Below, piece after piece: positions 1-8,320 of a DNA stretch of 64,000 bases; the stretch's first letter is position 1, and each line of letters opens with the position of its first letter. The translations under genes were made by a program, and so were the position numbers. The notes beneath the pieces were generated by a model, which worked only from the letters and a program-made list of their open reading frames with translations, was not told the DNA's origin and searched no databases. The stretch is taken from positions 806,001 to 870,000 of the forward strand of contig NZ_JABUKC010000001.1 of assembly GCF_014595885.1 (NCBI RefSeq), written 5' to 3'. Origin of the DNA: Microcella alkalica. GTDB taxonomy: Bacteria > Actinomycetota > Actinomycetes > Actinomycetales > Microbacteriaceae.

Positions 1-465
1 CGCATCGGCAAGCAGGTGCAGCAGGCCATCGCCGCCGCGAAGGCCGGCGACTGGTCGGTCGCGGGCGAGGGCGTGGTCGTCGGCGGCATCGCGCTCGAAC
101 CGGGCGAGTTCACGCTCGAGCTCGAGCTCGCCGACCCCGCCGCGGCCGTCGTCTTCCTGCCGGGGCAGGGCTTCGTGCTGCTCGACACGACGGTGACGCC
201 CGAGCTCGAGGCCGAGGGCCTCGCGCGCGACGTCATCCGCGCCGTGCAGCAGGCCCGCAAGGATGCCGGGCTCGACGTGAGCGACCGCATCGCGCTGACG
301 CTCGGCTCGCACGATGCGCCGGCGCGCGCCGCGATCGAGGCGCACCGCGAGCTCATCGGCGCCGAGACGCTCGCCATCTCGCTGAACGTGCGCGAGGCTG
401 GGGGAGGCGAGGCGGTCGCCGTCGGCGCCGGAGCATCCGTGACGATCGAGGTGGAGCGCGCATGA
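1..465 (+). CDS. ileS: Isoleucyl-tRNA synthetase, C-terminal part (5' end outside window)
   Basis: The frame is open from base 1 and ends at TGA 463-465, giving the last 154 residues. The tail has the features of the C-terminal domain of large actinobacterial IleS: an IGKQVQQAI segment, then LDTTVTPELEAEGLARDVIR, then the motif DAGLDVSDRI. This domain packs behind the anticodon-binding region; the catalytic HIGH and KMSKS motifs lie upstream, outside the window. IleS charges tRNA-Ile in the cytoplasm. The stop overlaps the folC start in an ATGA, so the two are probably co-translated. The identity rests on family recall of this tail only. Confidence 0.9.
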   Translation, partial: RIGKQVQQAIAAAKAGDWSVAGEGVVVGGIALEPGEFTLELELADPAAAVVFLPGQGFVLLDTTVTPELEAEGLARDVIRAVQQARKDAGLDVSDRIALTLGSHDAPARAAIEAHRELIGAETLAISLNVREAGGGEAVAVGAGASVTIEVERA

Positions 466-1844
466 CCGACGCCAGCAGCCGCCGCGAGCCGAGCGAGCAG
501 GAGCTCGCCGACCGGGCCGCGGCCGACGCCGTCTACACCGAGCTGCTCGCGCGGCTCGGCGAGGGCAGCCCGCAGCCGAGGCTCGAGCCGACGCGCCGCG
601 CCGTCGAGCTGCTCGGCGACCCGCAGCGCTCGTACGGGGTGATCCACCTCACGGGCACGAACGGCAAGACGTCGACGAGCCGCATGATCGAGAGCATCCT
701 GCGCGCCTACGGGCTGCGGGCGGGCCTCATGACGAGCCCGCACCTGGTGCGCGTTAACGAGCGCATCGTCATCGACGGCGAGCCGATCGCCGACCGCGCG
801 CTCGCCGACAACTGGGCCGACATCCAGCCCTACCTGCTCATGGTCGACGCCGAGCTCACCGCCAATGGCGACGAGCCGCTCACGTACTTCGAGGCGCTCA
901 CCGTGCTCGCCTTCGCGTGCTTCGCCGACGCACCCGTCGACGTCGTCGTGCTCGAGGTGGGCATGGGCGGCGAGTGGGATTCGACCAACGTCGCCGACGG
1001 CGACGTCGCCGTGTTCACGCCCATCGCGCTCGACCACGAGAACCGACTGGGCCGCACCGTCAGCGAGATCGCGCGCACCAAGGCGGGCATCATCAAGCCC
1101 GCCGCGCAGGTCGTCTCGGCGCTGCAGAGCATCGAGGCGATGGACGAGATCCACCGCGCCGCCGAGCTCGACGAGGCTTCGGTCGCGATCGAGGGCGTCG
1201 ACTTCGCGGTGCTGGATGCCCGCCTCGCGGTCGGCGGCCAGCTCATCGACGTGCGCGGCCGAGCGGGGGAGTACCGCGACCTCTTCCTGCCCCTCTACGG
1301 CGAGCACCAGGCGCACAACGCCGCCCTCGCGATCGCGGCCGTCGAGTCGTTCCTCGGCGGCGGGTCGCAGGCCCTCTCGATGGAGGTGCTGCACGAGGCG
1401 TTCGCGACCGTCACGAGCCCGGGCCGCCTGCAGCTCGTCGCGACCGAGCCGAGCGTGCTCGTCGACGCCGCCCACAACCCGCACGGCGCGCAGGCGCTCG
1501 CGAACGCACTGCTCGGCTCGTTCGCGTTCGAGGGCATCACGGCGATCGTCGGCATCCTCGCCGACAAGGACGCCCGCGGCATCATCGAGGCGCTCGACCC
1601 GGTCGTGTCGCGGTTCATCGTCACCCAGTCGGAGTCGGAGCGCGCCCTCGACGCCGACGAGCTCGCCGAGCTCGTCACCCACATCGCCGGCCCCGAGCGC
1701 GTGCGCATCGAGCCCGAGCTCTCGGTCGCGCTCGAGGAGGCCCGCGACGAGGCCGGCCCGAACGACGCCGTGCTCGTCACCGGCTCGATCACGCTCGTCG
1801 GCCAGGCCATCCGCCTCGCCGCGGAGGAGGGCTGGGGCCGATGA
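462..1844 (+). CDS. folC: Folylpolyglutamate synthase / dihydrofolate synthase
   Basis: 460 residues, the usual length of bacterial FolC. It adds glutamate to dihydropteroate or folates with ATP, in the cytoplasm. The P-loop GTNGKTS is at residues 65-71, followed by the folate-binding-loop-like [12 protein letters not shown] and the Mur-ligase-type [12 protein letters not shown]. The C-terminal domain has DAAHNPHGA. The ATG overlaps the ileS stop, and its own stop overlaps the start of the small membrane gene at 1841, so ileS-folC-membrane protein form one tightly packed unit. Whether it performs both synthase steps cannot be read from sequence. Confidence 0.95.
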   Translation: MTDASSRREPSEQELADRAAADAVYTELLARLGEGSPQPRLEPTRRAVELLGDPQRSYGVIHLTGTNGKTSTSRMIESILRAYGLRAGLMTSPHLVRVNERIVIDGEPIADRALADNWADIQPYLLMVDAELTANGDEPLTYFEALTVLAFACFADAPVDVVVLEVGMGGEWDSTNVADGDVAVFTPIALDHENRLGRTVSEIARTKAGIIKPAAQVVSALQSIEAMDEIHRAAELDEASVAIEGVDFAVLDARLAVGGQLIDVRGRAGEYRDLFLPLYGEHQAHNAALAIAAVESFLGGGSQALSMEVLHEAFATVTSPGRLQLVATEPSVLVDAAHNPHGAQALANALLGSFAFEGITAIVGILADKDARGIIEALDPVVSRFIVTQSESERALDADELAELVTHIAGPERVRIEPELSVALEEARDEAGPNDAVLVTGSITLVGQAIRLAAEEGWGR

Positions 1845-2230
1845 CGACGGATGCTCCCGCCGGGCAGCCCGCCCGCAAGCCGCGCCGCCAGCGCTCGGCG
1901 ACCGAGTCGCTGCTGAGCGTCGTGCTCATTCTCGAGGCGGTCGTGGTGTTCTTCGGCACGCTCGTGATCTTCGGCCTGCGCGTCGTCGACCCGGTGCTCG
2001 CGTTCGGGGGCGGCGCCGCGCTCATCCTGCTGCTCGTCATCGCCGCGCGCGTCGTGCGCTGGCGCTGGGGCCAGTGGCTCGGGCACGCGCTGCAGCTCGT
2101 GCTGCTCGCGACCGTCGTGCTCGAGGTGCTCGCCGGCCTCGCCGCCGCGATCTTCGTGGGATTCTGGATCTGGGCGTTCGTCAAGGGTCGCCAGCTCGAT
2201 CGCGCGAACGGCGTGAGCCCAGCATCCTGA
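1841..2230 (+). CDS. DUF4233-type small membrane protein
   Basis: 129 residues with a basic, Arg-rich N-terminus (about residues 1-20) and three to four hydrophobic stretches starting at [16 protein letters not shown]. The ATG overlaps the folC stop (ATGA 1841-1844). Proteins of this size and pattern directly after folC and before ndk are a conserved feature of actinobacteria and are grouped as DUF4233. Function is unknown; position alone suggests nothing more than co-expression with folC. The start is fixed by the overlap. Confidence 0.85.
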   Translation: MTTDAPAGQPARKPRRQRSATESLLSVVLILEAVVVFFGTLVIFGLRVVDPVLAFGGGAALILLLVIAARVVRWRWGQWLGHALQLVLLATVVLEVLAGLAAAIFVGFWIWAFVKGRQLDRANGVSPAS

Positions 2231-2292
2231 CCGCACCTCTCGCTCTTTCTCTCACCACCGCACACCGACATCTACCGCGCCGGGAGGCCACC

Positions 2293-2715
2293 ATGACCAC
2301 GACCGTCGAAGAGACCCTCGTTCTGCTCAAGCCGGATGCGGTCGCCCGCAACCTGACCGGCGAGATCCTGCGCCGCATCGAGGCGAAGGGCTACCAGCTC
2401 GTCGATCTGCGCATGGTGCAGCCGAGTCGCGAGCTGCTCGCCGCGCACTACGCCGAGCACGAGGGCAAGCCGTTCTACGAGCCGCTCATCGAGTTCATGG
2501 AGTCGGGCCCCGTGGTCGCTGCCCGTGTCGCCGGGCACCGCGTCATCGAGGGCTTCCGCTCGCTCGCCGGCACGACCGACCCGACGACCGCCGCGCCCGG
2601 CACCATTCGCGGCGACCTCGGCCGCGACTGGGGGCTGCGCGTGCAGCAGAACCTCGTGCACGGCAGCGACTCGGCCGAGTCGGCCGAGCGCGAGCTCGCC
2701 CTCTGGTTCGCCTGA
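2293..2715 (+). CDS. ndk: Nucleoside diphosphate kinase
   Basis: 140 residues, standard length. It moves the gamma phosphate from ATP to other (d)NDPs through a phospho-histidine, in the cytoplasm. The active-site motif NLVHGSDS places the catalytic histidine at residue 123. The N-terminal [11 protein letters not shown] and the Kpn-loop region are intact. ATG 2293 was chosen over upstream in-frame codons because GGGAGG sits just before it and the protein then starts where the family does. It follows the DUF4233 gene after 62 bases and ends at a strong hairpin. Confidence 0.97.
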   Translation: MTTTVEETLVLLKPDAVARNLTGEILRRIEAKGYQLVDLRMVQPSRELLAAHYAEHEGKPFYEPLIEFMESGPVVAARVAGHRVIEGFRSLAGTTDPTTAAPGTIRGDLGRDWGLRVQQNLVHGSDSAESAERELALWFA

Positions 2716-2763
2716 GCCGCCGGGCCGGCTAGCCGCGCTTCGGGCGCCCACACGGGCACTTCT

Positions 2764-2796
2764 GTCGAGACGGGTCTTCCAAGAGCCCGCCTCGAC
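2764..2796. terminator. Hairpin terminator between convergent ndk and VKOR genes
   Basis: Arms GTCGAG (2764-2769) and CTCGAC (2791-2796) enclose further pairing (CGGG with CCCG, TCTT with AAGA). It lies between two convergent genes, so it can serve both. No T-tract is visible, which is usual at this G+C. Confidence 0.7.
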
Positions 2797-2807
2797 GCAA
2801 GCGCCCG

Positions 2808-3464
2808 CTAGAACAGGCTCGGCAGCAGGGTCGGGAACTGCGCGATGATCGCCACGACGATTCCCGCGTAGTTCGCCACGACGAGCACCCACGTGAACGG
2901 CAGCACGGCGCGGCCCACGCGCTGCGCCGCCCCGCCCTCGCCGGTGAGCCGGCCCGTCGCGAGCAGCCACGCGGCGAGCATCCAGAACATCGGGATCACC
3001 GCCGCCCAGACGAGCATGCACCACGGGCACAGCGCGCCGATCTCGTAGACGGCCTGCACGAACAGCCACGTGACGAACACCCACGCGGCCGACACCCCGG
3101 TCAGGAACAGCCACCAGAACCAGCGCGCGAACCTCGCACCGGCGAGCAGTGCGACCCCGACCGCCATCGGCGCGACGAAGCCCGCGACGCCCAGGAGGGG
3201 GTTCGGGAAGCCCAGCAGCGACGCCTGCCAGCTCGTCATGACGGTGCCGCATGAGATGAGCGGGTTGATGTCGCAGGTGATGACGTGGCTCGGGTCGATG
3301 AGCTTCGCGATGCGCTCGGTGATGAGCTCCATGGCGCCCCACCAGCCGAGCGCGCCCGTGACGAGCAGGAACACGCCCATCGCCCACGGGCGGCGCTCGC
3401 TCGGCGCCGCCTCGACGACGTGCGGGGAGTCGGGGCGCGTGGCGGTGGAGTCGGCGGCGGTCAC
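2808..3464 (-). CDS. Vitamin K epoxide reductase (VKOR) family membrane protein
   Basis: 218 residues from GTG 3464, with about five membrane segments. VKOR homologs in bacteria reoxidise a DsbA-like partner and pass electrons to menaquinone, supporting disulfide formation outside the membrane. The two cysteine pairs of the family are visible: a loop pair in TCDINPLISCG and the CPWC active pair. The GTG is preferred over ATG 3482 because AGGA lies 7 nt upstream of it and nothing comparable precedes the ATG; the same bases can also be read as a -10 (CAGGAT 3471-3476), making the transcript leaderless. A redox-type box lies upstream at 3500-3513. Confidence 0.88.
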   Translation of the reverse strand: MTAADSTATRPDSPHVVEAAPSERRPWAMGVFLLVTGALGWWGAMELITERIAKLIDPSHVITCDINPLISCGTVMTSWQASLLGFPNPLLGVAGFVAPMAVGVALLAGARFARWFWWLFLTGVSAAWVFVTWLFVQAVYEIGALCPWCMLVWAAVIPMFWMLAAWLLATGRLTGEGGAAQRVGRAVLPFTWVLVVANYAGIVVAIIAQFPTLLPSLF

Positions 3465-3499
3465 GCTTCGATCCTGACGCATGCGGCGCGCCCGCGCTG

Positions 3500-3513
3500 G
3501 GGTCGAAGGTCCC
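3500..3513 (-). promoter_or_regulatory. DevR/DosR-like box upstream of the VKOR gene
   Basis: Read toward the VKOR gene the bases are GGGACCTTCGACCC. The same word, in the same orientation and at nearly the same distance from a -10, precedes cydA and the PPOX gene. The gap to the proposed -10 (3471-3476) is 23 nt. The box also lies upstream of the rne promoter on the other strand. Confidence 0.5.
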
Positions 3514-3532
3514 CCTCCTGCGTGGGCCGTGC

Positions 3533-3538
3533 GATAAT
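3533..3538 (+). promoter_or_regulatory. -10 hexamer GATAAT for rne
   Basis: GATAAT is one of the few AT-rich words nearby. No good -35 is visible. Transcription would begin near 3545, about 257 nt before the rne start codon. Confidence 0.5.
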
Positions 3539-3544
3539 GAGGGG

Positions 3545-3801
3545 CAGTCGTCGCCAGCCGCGCTCGCGACGCACCAGAAGAAGCTTTCCGGGCACACCGT
3601 GCCCGGTCACCGGACATCATCGCGACCCCGCGTCGCGACCCGTCGGAGAACCGGTTCCGACAGGCGCAGTGAGAGTGCGCGAGCCACCGTGAGCCCCCTG
3701 GGCGGCCGTGGCTCGATAAGAGAAGAGTTTCGCAGCGGGTGCGCCCGTTGCCGAGAGTTCCCGTCCGGGCGCGGCCCGGGCGGACGAGGAGTGCACCAGC
3801 G
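3545..3801 (+). promoter_or_regulatory. Long structured 5' leader of rne
   Basis: This non-coding stretch contains a run of strong hairpins: CCGGGCAC/GTGCCCGG with loop ACC (3588-3606), TCGCGAC/GTCGCGA (3620-3638), GTCGGA/TCCGAC (3642-3661), and CGTCCG/CGGACG with an inner GC-rich stem (3762-3786). It ends in AGGAG before the ATG. In other bacteria RNase E limits its own synthesis by cutting its leader; that this leader does so is inference. I do not recognise a named RNA family. Confidence 0.5.
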
Positions 3802-6528
3802 ATGGTGAGTGACGACAACGACACCGGTTCCAAGAAGCGCACGCGCCTGTTCGCGCCGCGATCGGCACGCAAGAAGGCGGATGCTCCGCCCGCGGCGCCC
3901 TCGCCCGACGAGGTGCCCGTGATCGAGCCCGAGGCGCAGGCCGAGCCGGCCGAGGTCGAGGCGCCGGCCGAGGCGCCCGCGCCCGCGGAGGCGGCCGAGG
4001 CCGCGCCCGCGGAGGCGGCCGGCGAGCCGGAGCAGCCTTCCGAGCATGCGGCGCCCGCCGAGGCCGAGCAGCCCGCCGGGCAGGAGCAGCCCGCCCCCGC
4101 CGAGGACGAGCCCGCAGCCGAGCCCGAGCAGCCCGCCGAGGCCGAGCAGCCCGCCGAGCCCGAGGCCCCCCGCTTCCCGGTGCTGAAGCCCGAGAGCACG
4201 ACCTCGCTGCTGTTCTACGCGCCGCCGGCGGAGTACCTCGCGCCGCGTCCCGGCACCGGCCCGGCTCGCCCGGCGGATGACGACGACGAGGACGAGCCCG
4301 GCACCTCGAGCCGCCGCCGCTCGCGCTCGCGTCGCGGCCGCGGCGGAGCATCCGTCGACGCCGACCAGGGCACGACCGAGCGCGACGACCGCGCCGATCG
4401 CGTCGAGCGCCGCGATCGTCGCGACCGCGAGCGCCGCGCGCCCGAGCCCATCACCGAGCCGCAGCGCATCAAGGGCTCGACGCGGCTCGAGGCCAAGAAG
4501 CAGCGCCGCCGCGACGGCCGCGACGCCGGCCGCCGCCGCCCCGTCATCACCGAGGCCGAGTTCCTCGCCCGCCGCGAGAGCGTCGACCGCGTCATGGTCG
4601 TGCGCTCGAAGGAGGGGCGCATCCAGATCGGCGTGCTGGAGGATGGCGTGCTCGTCGAGCACTACGTCGCCCGCTCGCAGGAATCCAGCCTCATCGGCAA
4701 CGTCTACCTCGGCCGCGTGCAGAACGTGCTGCCGAGCATGGAGGCCGCCTTCGTCGACATCGGCCGCGGCCGCAACGCCGTGCTCTACTCCGGCGAGGTC
4801 GACTGGGAGGCCGCGCAGGCCGAGGGCGAGAAGAACCAGCCCCGCCGCATCGAGCTCGCGCTCAAGCCCGGCGACCGCATTCTCGTGCAGGTCACGAAAG
4901 ACCCGATCGGCCACAAGGGCGCGCGTCTCACGAGCCAGGTGAGCCTGCCAGGCCGCTACCTCGTTTACGTGCCCAACGGCTCGATGAACGGCATCAGCCG
5001 CAAGCTGCCCGACACCGAGCGGGCGCGCCTGAAGAAGATCCTCAAGGAGGTGCTGCCCGACAACGTCGGCGTCATCGTGCGCACCGCCGCCGAGGGCGCC
5101 ACCGAGGAGCAGCTGACGCTCGACGTCAACCGCCTCACCGCGCAGTGGGCCGAGATCTCGAAGCAGGTCGCGAACCCCAACGCGCAGGCGCCGATGATGC
5201 TGCACAGCGAGCCCGACCTGCTCGTGAAGATCGTGCGCGACGTCTTCAATGAAGACTTCCGCGCCATGGTCATCCACGGTCAGGATGCCCAGCAGACCAT
5301 CGAGGCCTACCTGCGGTCGGTCGCGCCCGATCTTCTCGATCGCGTGCAGCAGCACGAGGGCGACGTCGACCCCTTCGACGAGTACCGCATCACCGAGCAG
5401 ATTGAGAAGGCCCTCGAGCGCAAGGTGTGGCTGCCCTCCGGCGGCTCGCTCGTCATCGACCGCACCGAGGCGATGACCGTCGTCGACGTCAACACCGGCA
5501 AGTTCGTCGGCTCCGGCGGCAACCTGGAGGAGACGGTCACCAAGAACAACCTCGAGGCCGCGGAGGAGATCGTGCGCCAGCTGCGGCTGCGCGACATCGG
5601 CGGCATCATCGTCGTCGACTTCATCGACATGGTGCTCGAGTCGAACCGCGACCTCGTGCTGCGGCGCCTCGTCGAGTGCCTCAGCCGCGACCGCACCAAG
5701 CACCAGGTCGCCGAAGTGACGAGCCTCGGCCTCGTGCAGATGACCCGCAAGCGCCTCGGTCTCGGCCTGCTCGAGACCTTCAGTGAGCAGTGCGAGGTGT
5801 GCGCCGGCCGCGGCCTCATCGTGCACCACGACCCCGTCGTGAAGCACCGCTCGAACGGTGGCGACCGCGGTGGCGACCAGGGCGGCTCGCGCCGCGGCGG
5901 TCGCGGCGGCGGCAGCGCTGGCGGCGGCAACGGCGGCGGCCAGCGTCAGCAGGGCGGCTCGTCGAAGCCCGCCGCGAGCACCGGCACGCACGCGATCACG
6001 GAGGACGTCTCGAAGGCGCTCGCCACGATCGCCGCGAAGACCGTGCACCACGAGCACGCGGGCGAGAGCGCCGCATCGCCCGCCTCCGCCCCTGCGGCAT
6101 CCGGCTCGGCGGGCTCGGCCCCCGAGGCCGCCACCAGCGGTTCCTCGTCGGCGTCCGCGCCGACGCCCGAGGCGGAGGCCGCCGAGGCTCCCGCTCGCTC
6201 CGGCCGTTCGCGCGGCCGACGCGGCCGCGGTGGCCGTGCGACGGCCGAGGCGACCACGGGCGAGTCGGCGCCGACGATCGCGCTGCCGGTCATCGAGGTG
6301 CCCGTCATCGACCTGCCCGCGCAGCCCGCCTCGCGCTCGCGTCAGCGCATCGACCCGCAGGCCGCCGAGCAGCTGCTCGGCTCGGTGCTCGAGGCGCTGC
6401 CCGAGCCGCCGGCCCCCGGCACGCGCAAGCGCGGCTCGCGCCGCGTCTCGAGCGGCACGATCACGACCGCGACCGGAGAGGCCGGCGCCGCCGCCTCGCC
6501 CGCCGCCGACGCCGCGAGCGACGCCTAG
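3802..6528 (+). CDS. rne: Ribonuclease E/G family endoribonuclease
   Basis: 908 residues. The first 260 residues are a low-complexity Ala/Glu/Pro and then Arg-rich extension. The catalytic core follows: an S1 RNA-binding segment from about residue 262 (VRSKEGRIQIGVLEDG), the RNase H-like region with metal-binding DVNTGKFVGSG near residue 561 and VVDFIDM near 604, and the CxxC zinc-link (CEVCAGRG) near 662. A Gly/Arg-rich and then Ala-rich tail follows. This extension-core-extension layout is typical of actinobacterial RNase E. It processes rRNA and tRNA precursors and mRNA in the cytoplasm. ATG 3802 follows AGGAG; an upstream in-frame start at 3739 lacks a site and would run through the leader hairpins. 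Confidence 0.93.
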   Translation: MVSDDNDTGSKKRTRLFAPRSARKKADAPPAAPSPDEVPVIEPEAQAEPAEVEAPAEAPAPAEAAEAAPAEAAGEPEQPSEHAAPAEAEQPAGQEQPAPAEDEPAAEPEQPAEAEQPAEPEAPRFPVLKPESTTSLLFYAPPAEYLAPRPGTGPARPADDDDEDEPGTSSRRRSRSRRGRGGASVDADQGTTERDDRADRVERRDRRDRERRAPEPITEPQRIKGSTRLEAKKQRRRDGRDAGRRRPVITEAEFLARRESVDRVMVVRSKEGRIQIGVLEDGVLVEHYVARSQESSLIGNVYLGRVQNVLPSMEAAFVDIGRGRNAVLYSGEVDWEAAQAEGEKNQPRRIELALKPGDRILVQVTKDPIGHKGARLTSQVSLPGRYLVYVPNGSMNGISRKLPDTERARLKKILKEVLPDNVGVIVRTAAEGATEEQLTLDVNRLTAQWAEISKQVANPNAQAPMMLHSEPDLLVKIVRDVFNEDFRAMVIHGQDAQQTIEAYLRSVAPDLLDRVQQHEGDVDPFDEYRITEQIEKALERKVWLPSGGSLVIDRTEAMTVVDVNTGKFVGSGGNLEETVTKNNLEAAEEIVRQLRLRDIGGIIVVDFIDMVLESNRDLVLRRLVECLSRDRTKHQVAEVTSLGLVQMTRKRLGLGLLETFSEQCEVCAGRGLIVHHDPVVKHRSNGGDRGGDQGGSRRGGRGGGSAGGGNGGGQRQQGGSSKPAASTGTHAITEDVSKALATIAAKTVHHEHAGESAASPASAPAASGSAGSAPEAATSGSSSASAPTPEAEAAEAPARSGRSRGRRGRGGRATAEATTGESAPTIALPVIEVPVIDLPAQPASRSRQRIDPQAAEQLLGSVLEALPEPPAPGTRKRGSRRVSSGTITTATGEAGAAASPAADAASDA

Positions 6529-6534
6529 CGATTC

Positions 6535-7578
6535 ATGCCCGTCGCGCTCGAGACACCGCAGACCCGTGAGGCCCGCAGGGCCTCGCGGCGCTGGGGGGCC
6601 CGTCACCTCGTAGCGGCGGGCCTCGGGCTCGCCGGCATCGCGGGGCTCATCGCCCTGCGCGCGACGACGGCCGGGGCGGGGCCCGCCGGGCTGCCCGACG
6701 CCGCGCAGGATCTCATCACGCTCGCCACGAGCGTCATCATCGAGTCGCTGCCGTTCATCGTGCTCGGCATCGCCCTGTCGATTCTGGTGCAGGTGTGGAT
6801 TCCCGAGCAGTGGCTCCTGCGCATCCTGCCCCGCAACCCCTGGGGTCGCCGGGCGGCCATCTCGCTCTTCGGCATGTTCCTGCCCGTGTGCGAGTGCGGC
6901 AACGTGCCGCTCGCGCGCGGCATCGTGCGCCGCGGCTTCACCGTGCCGGAGTCGATGGTGTTCCTGCTCGCGGCGCCCATCCTCAACCCGGTCACGATCC
7001 TCACCACGCACGCCGCTTTCGGCTTCGACGACGGCATTCTCGTCGCGCGCCTGCTGGGCGGGTTCCTCATCGCCAACGTGCTCGGCTGGCTGTTCTCGCT
7101 GCACCCCGAGCCCGAGCGGCTCCTCACCGGCCGGTTCGCCGAGCAGTGCCGCATCGACGACGGGCATCAGCACGGCACGCGCGCCGAGCAGACGATCGAC
7201 CTGTTCGTGCGCGAGTCGAGCATCCTCATGCCGGCGCTCGTCATCGGCGCGATCGTCGCCGGCGCAGTGCAGGTGGCGGTGCCGCGCGACGTGCTCGTCG
7301 CGCTCGGCAGCGACCCGCTGTGGAGTGTGCTGGCGATGATGGCGCTCGCGTTCATCATCTCGGTCTGCTCGAACGTCGACGCCTTCTTCATCCTGCCGTT
7401 CGCCTCGACGTTCCTGCCCGGCTCGATCGTGGCGTTCCTCGTCTTCGGCCCGATCATCGACATCAAGATGCTCGCGCTCATGCGCACCACGTACGCCGCC
7501 CGCACGCTCGTGCAGGTCACCGTCATCGTCGCGCTGCTGAGCGCCGTGCTCGGACTGGTGGTGAACTATGTGGTCTAG
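6535..7578 (+). CDS. Permease of the DUF318/ArsP type
   Basis: 347 residues with about eight to nine membrane segments. The family signature FLPVCECGNVPLARG is present, followed by AAPILNPVTILTT and a late SVCSNVDAFFILPF. A His-rich cytoplasmic patch (DDGHQHGT) separates the two halves. The family includes ArsP-like exporters; substrate is not known for this branch. The gene overlaps the next one by 11 bases, and the pair (this permease plus a TIGR03943 protein) recurs in Gram-positive bacteria, sometimes in predicted zinc (Zur) regulons. I see no convincing Zur site here. It starts 6 bases after the rne stop. Confidence 0.82.
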   Translation: MPVALETPQTREARRASRRWGARHLVAAGLGLAGIAGLIALRATTAGAGPAGLPDAAQDLITLATSVIIESLPFIVLGIALSILVQVWIPEQWLLRILPRNPWGRRAAISLFGMFLPVCECGNVPLARGIVRRGFTVPESMVFLLAAPILNPVTILTTHAAFGFDDGILVARLLGGFLIANVLGWLFSLHPEPERLLTGRFAEQCRIDDGHQHGTRAEQTIDLFVRESSILMPALVIGAIVAGAVQVAVPRDVLVALGSDPLWSVLAMMALAFIISVCSNVDAFFILPFASTFLPGSIVAFLVFGPIIDIKMLALMRTTYAARTLVQVTVIVALLSAVLGLVVNYVV

Positions 7579-8320
7579 CGTGCAGCGGTGGCGCGGCGTC
7601 GCCCTCATCGGCGCGATCGCCGCCGTCGCGATCTGGCTCGCGGTGACCGGTCAGCTCGTGCTGTACATCCACCCGCGCTACATCGTCTTCACGGTCGTCA
7701 TGGCCGCGATCGCGCTCGTGCTCGTCGTCGCGGCGGTCGCCTCCGCGGCGTCGCGACGGGCGCGCGACCCCGAGGCCCCGGCCTCGCGCCGCGAGCGCGT
7801 GATCGGCCTCCTCGCGGCGGCCACCGCGGGCGTCTTCGTCATCGGGATGCTCGTGCTGCCGCCCGCCACGCTCAGCCAGGCCACGGCGCAGCAGCGGCAG
7901 ATCAACGCCACCGCGGCCGACCTCGACGCCCTCGACGAGGCGGCCTCCGCCGACGACGCCGCCGTGGCCCGGTTCACCGTGCGGGAGTGGTCGGGCATCC
8001 TGCGCCAGACCAGCGACCTGTCGTTCTTCGCCGACAAGCCCGTGACCGACCTCGTCGGCTTCGTCGCGCCCGACCCGGACGCCCCGGAGGACGTCTTCTA
8101 CGTCTCCCGCTTCGTCATCACCTGCTGCGCCGTCGACGCCCAGCCGCTCGGCGTGCCTGTGCACCTGCCCGGCTGGCAGGAGCGCTTCGCCGTCGACTCG
8201 TGGGTGAGCGTCTCGGGGTCGTTCGTGGCCAACCCGAGCGAGGCGAGCCAGCAGCCGCTCGTCGTCGAGCCCGACGCCGTCGAGGCGGTGGAGCAGCCGA
8301 GTGAGCCCTACCTCTTCTGA
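7568..8320 (+). CDS. TIGR03943 (DUF1980) family permease partner
   Basis: 250 residues. Three hydrophobic segments lie in the first 100 residues, then a soluble C-terminal half with FTVREWSGILRQTSDLSFF, GFVAPDP and SRFVITCCAVDAQPLGVPV, the conserved part of the family, where the double Cys is characteristic. It is translationally coupled to the DUF318 permease (11-base overlap) and to the next gene (20-base overlap). Role is inferred from this pairing: an accessory subunit of the permease, possibly for a metal ion. Confidence 0.8.
   Translation: MWSSVQRWRGVALIGAIAAVAIWLAVTGQLVLYIHPRYIVFTVVMAAIALVLVVAAVASAASRRARDPEAPASRRERVIGLLAAATAGVFVIGMLVLPPATLSQATAQQRQINATAADLDALDEAASADDAAVARFTVREWSGILRQTSDLSFFADKPVTDLVGFVAPDPDAPEDVFYVSRFVITCCAVDAQPLGVPVHLPGWQERFAVDSWVSVSGSFVANPSEASQQPLVVEPDAVEAVEQPSEPYLF

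Noticed and set aside
4000-4170. GAGCAGCCC repeats in the rne 5' region as a CRISPR or minisatellite
   Set aside because: Unit length and spacing are irregular and the frame encodes the known low-complexity extension of RNase E.
3607-7608. Very long minus-strand open frame of 1333 codons opposite rne and the permease
   Set aside because: Arg/Gly/His-rich translation without domains, antisense to two clear genes; typical GC-rich shadow frame.
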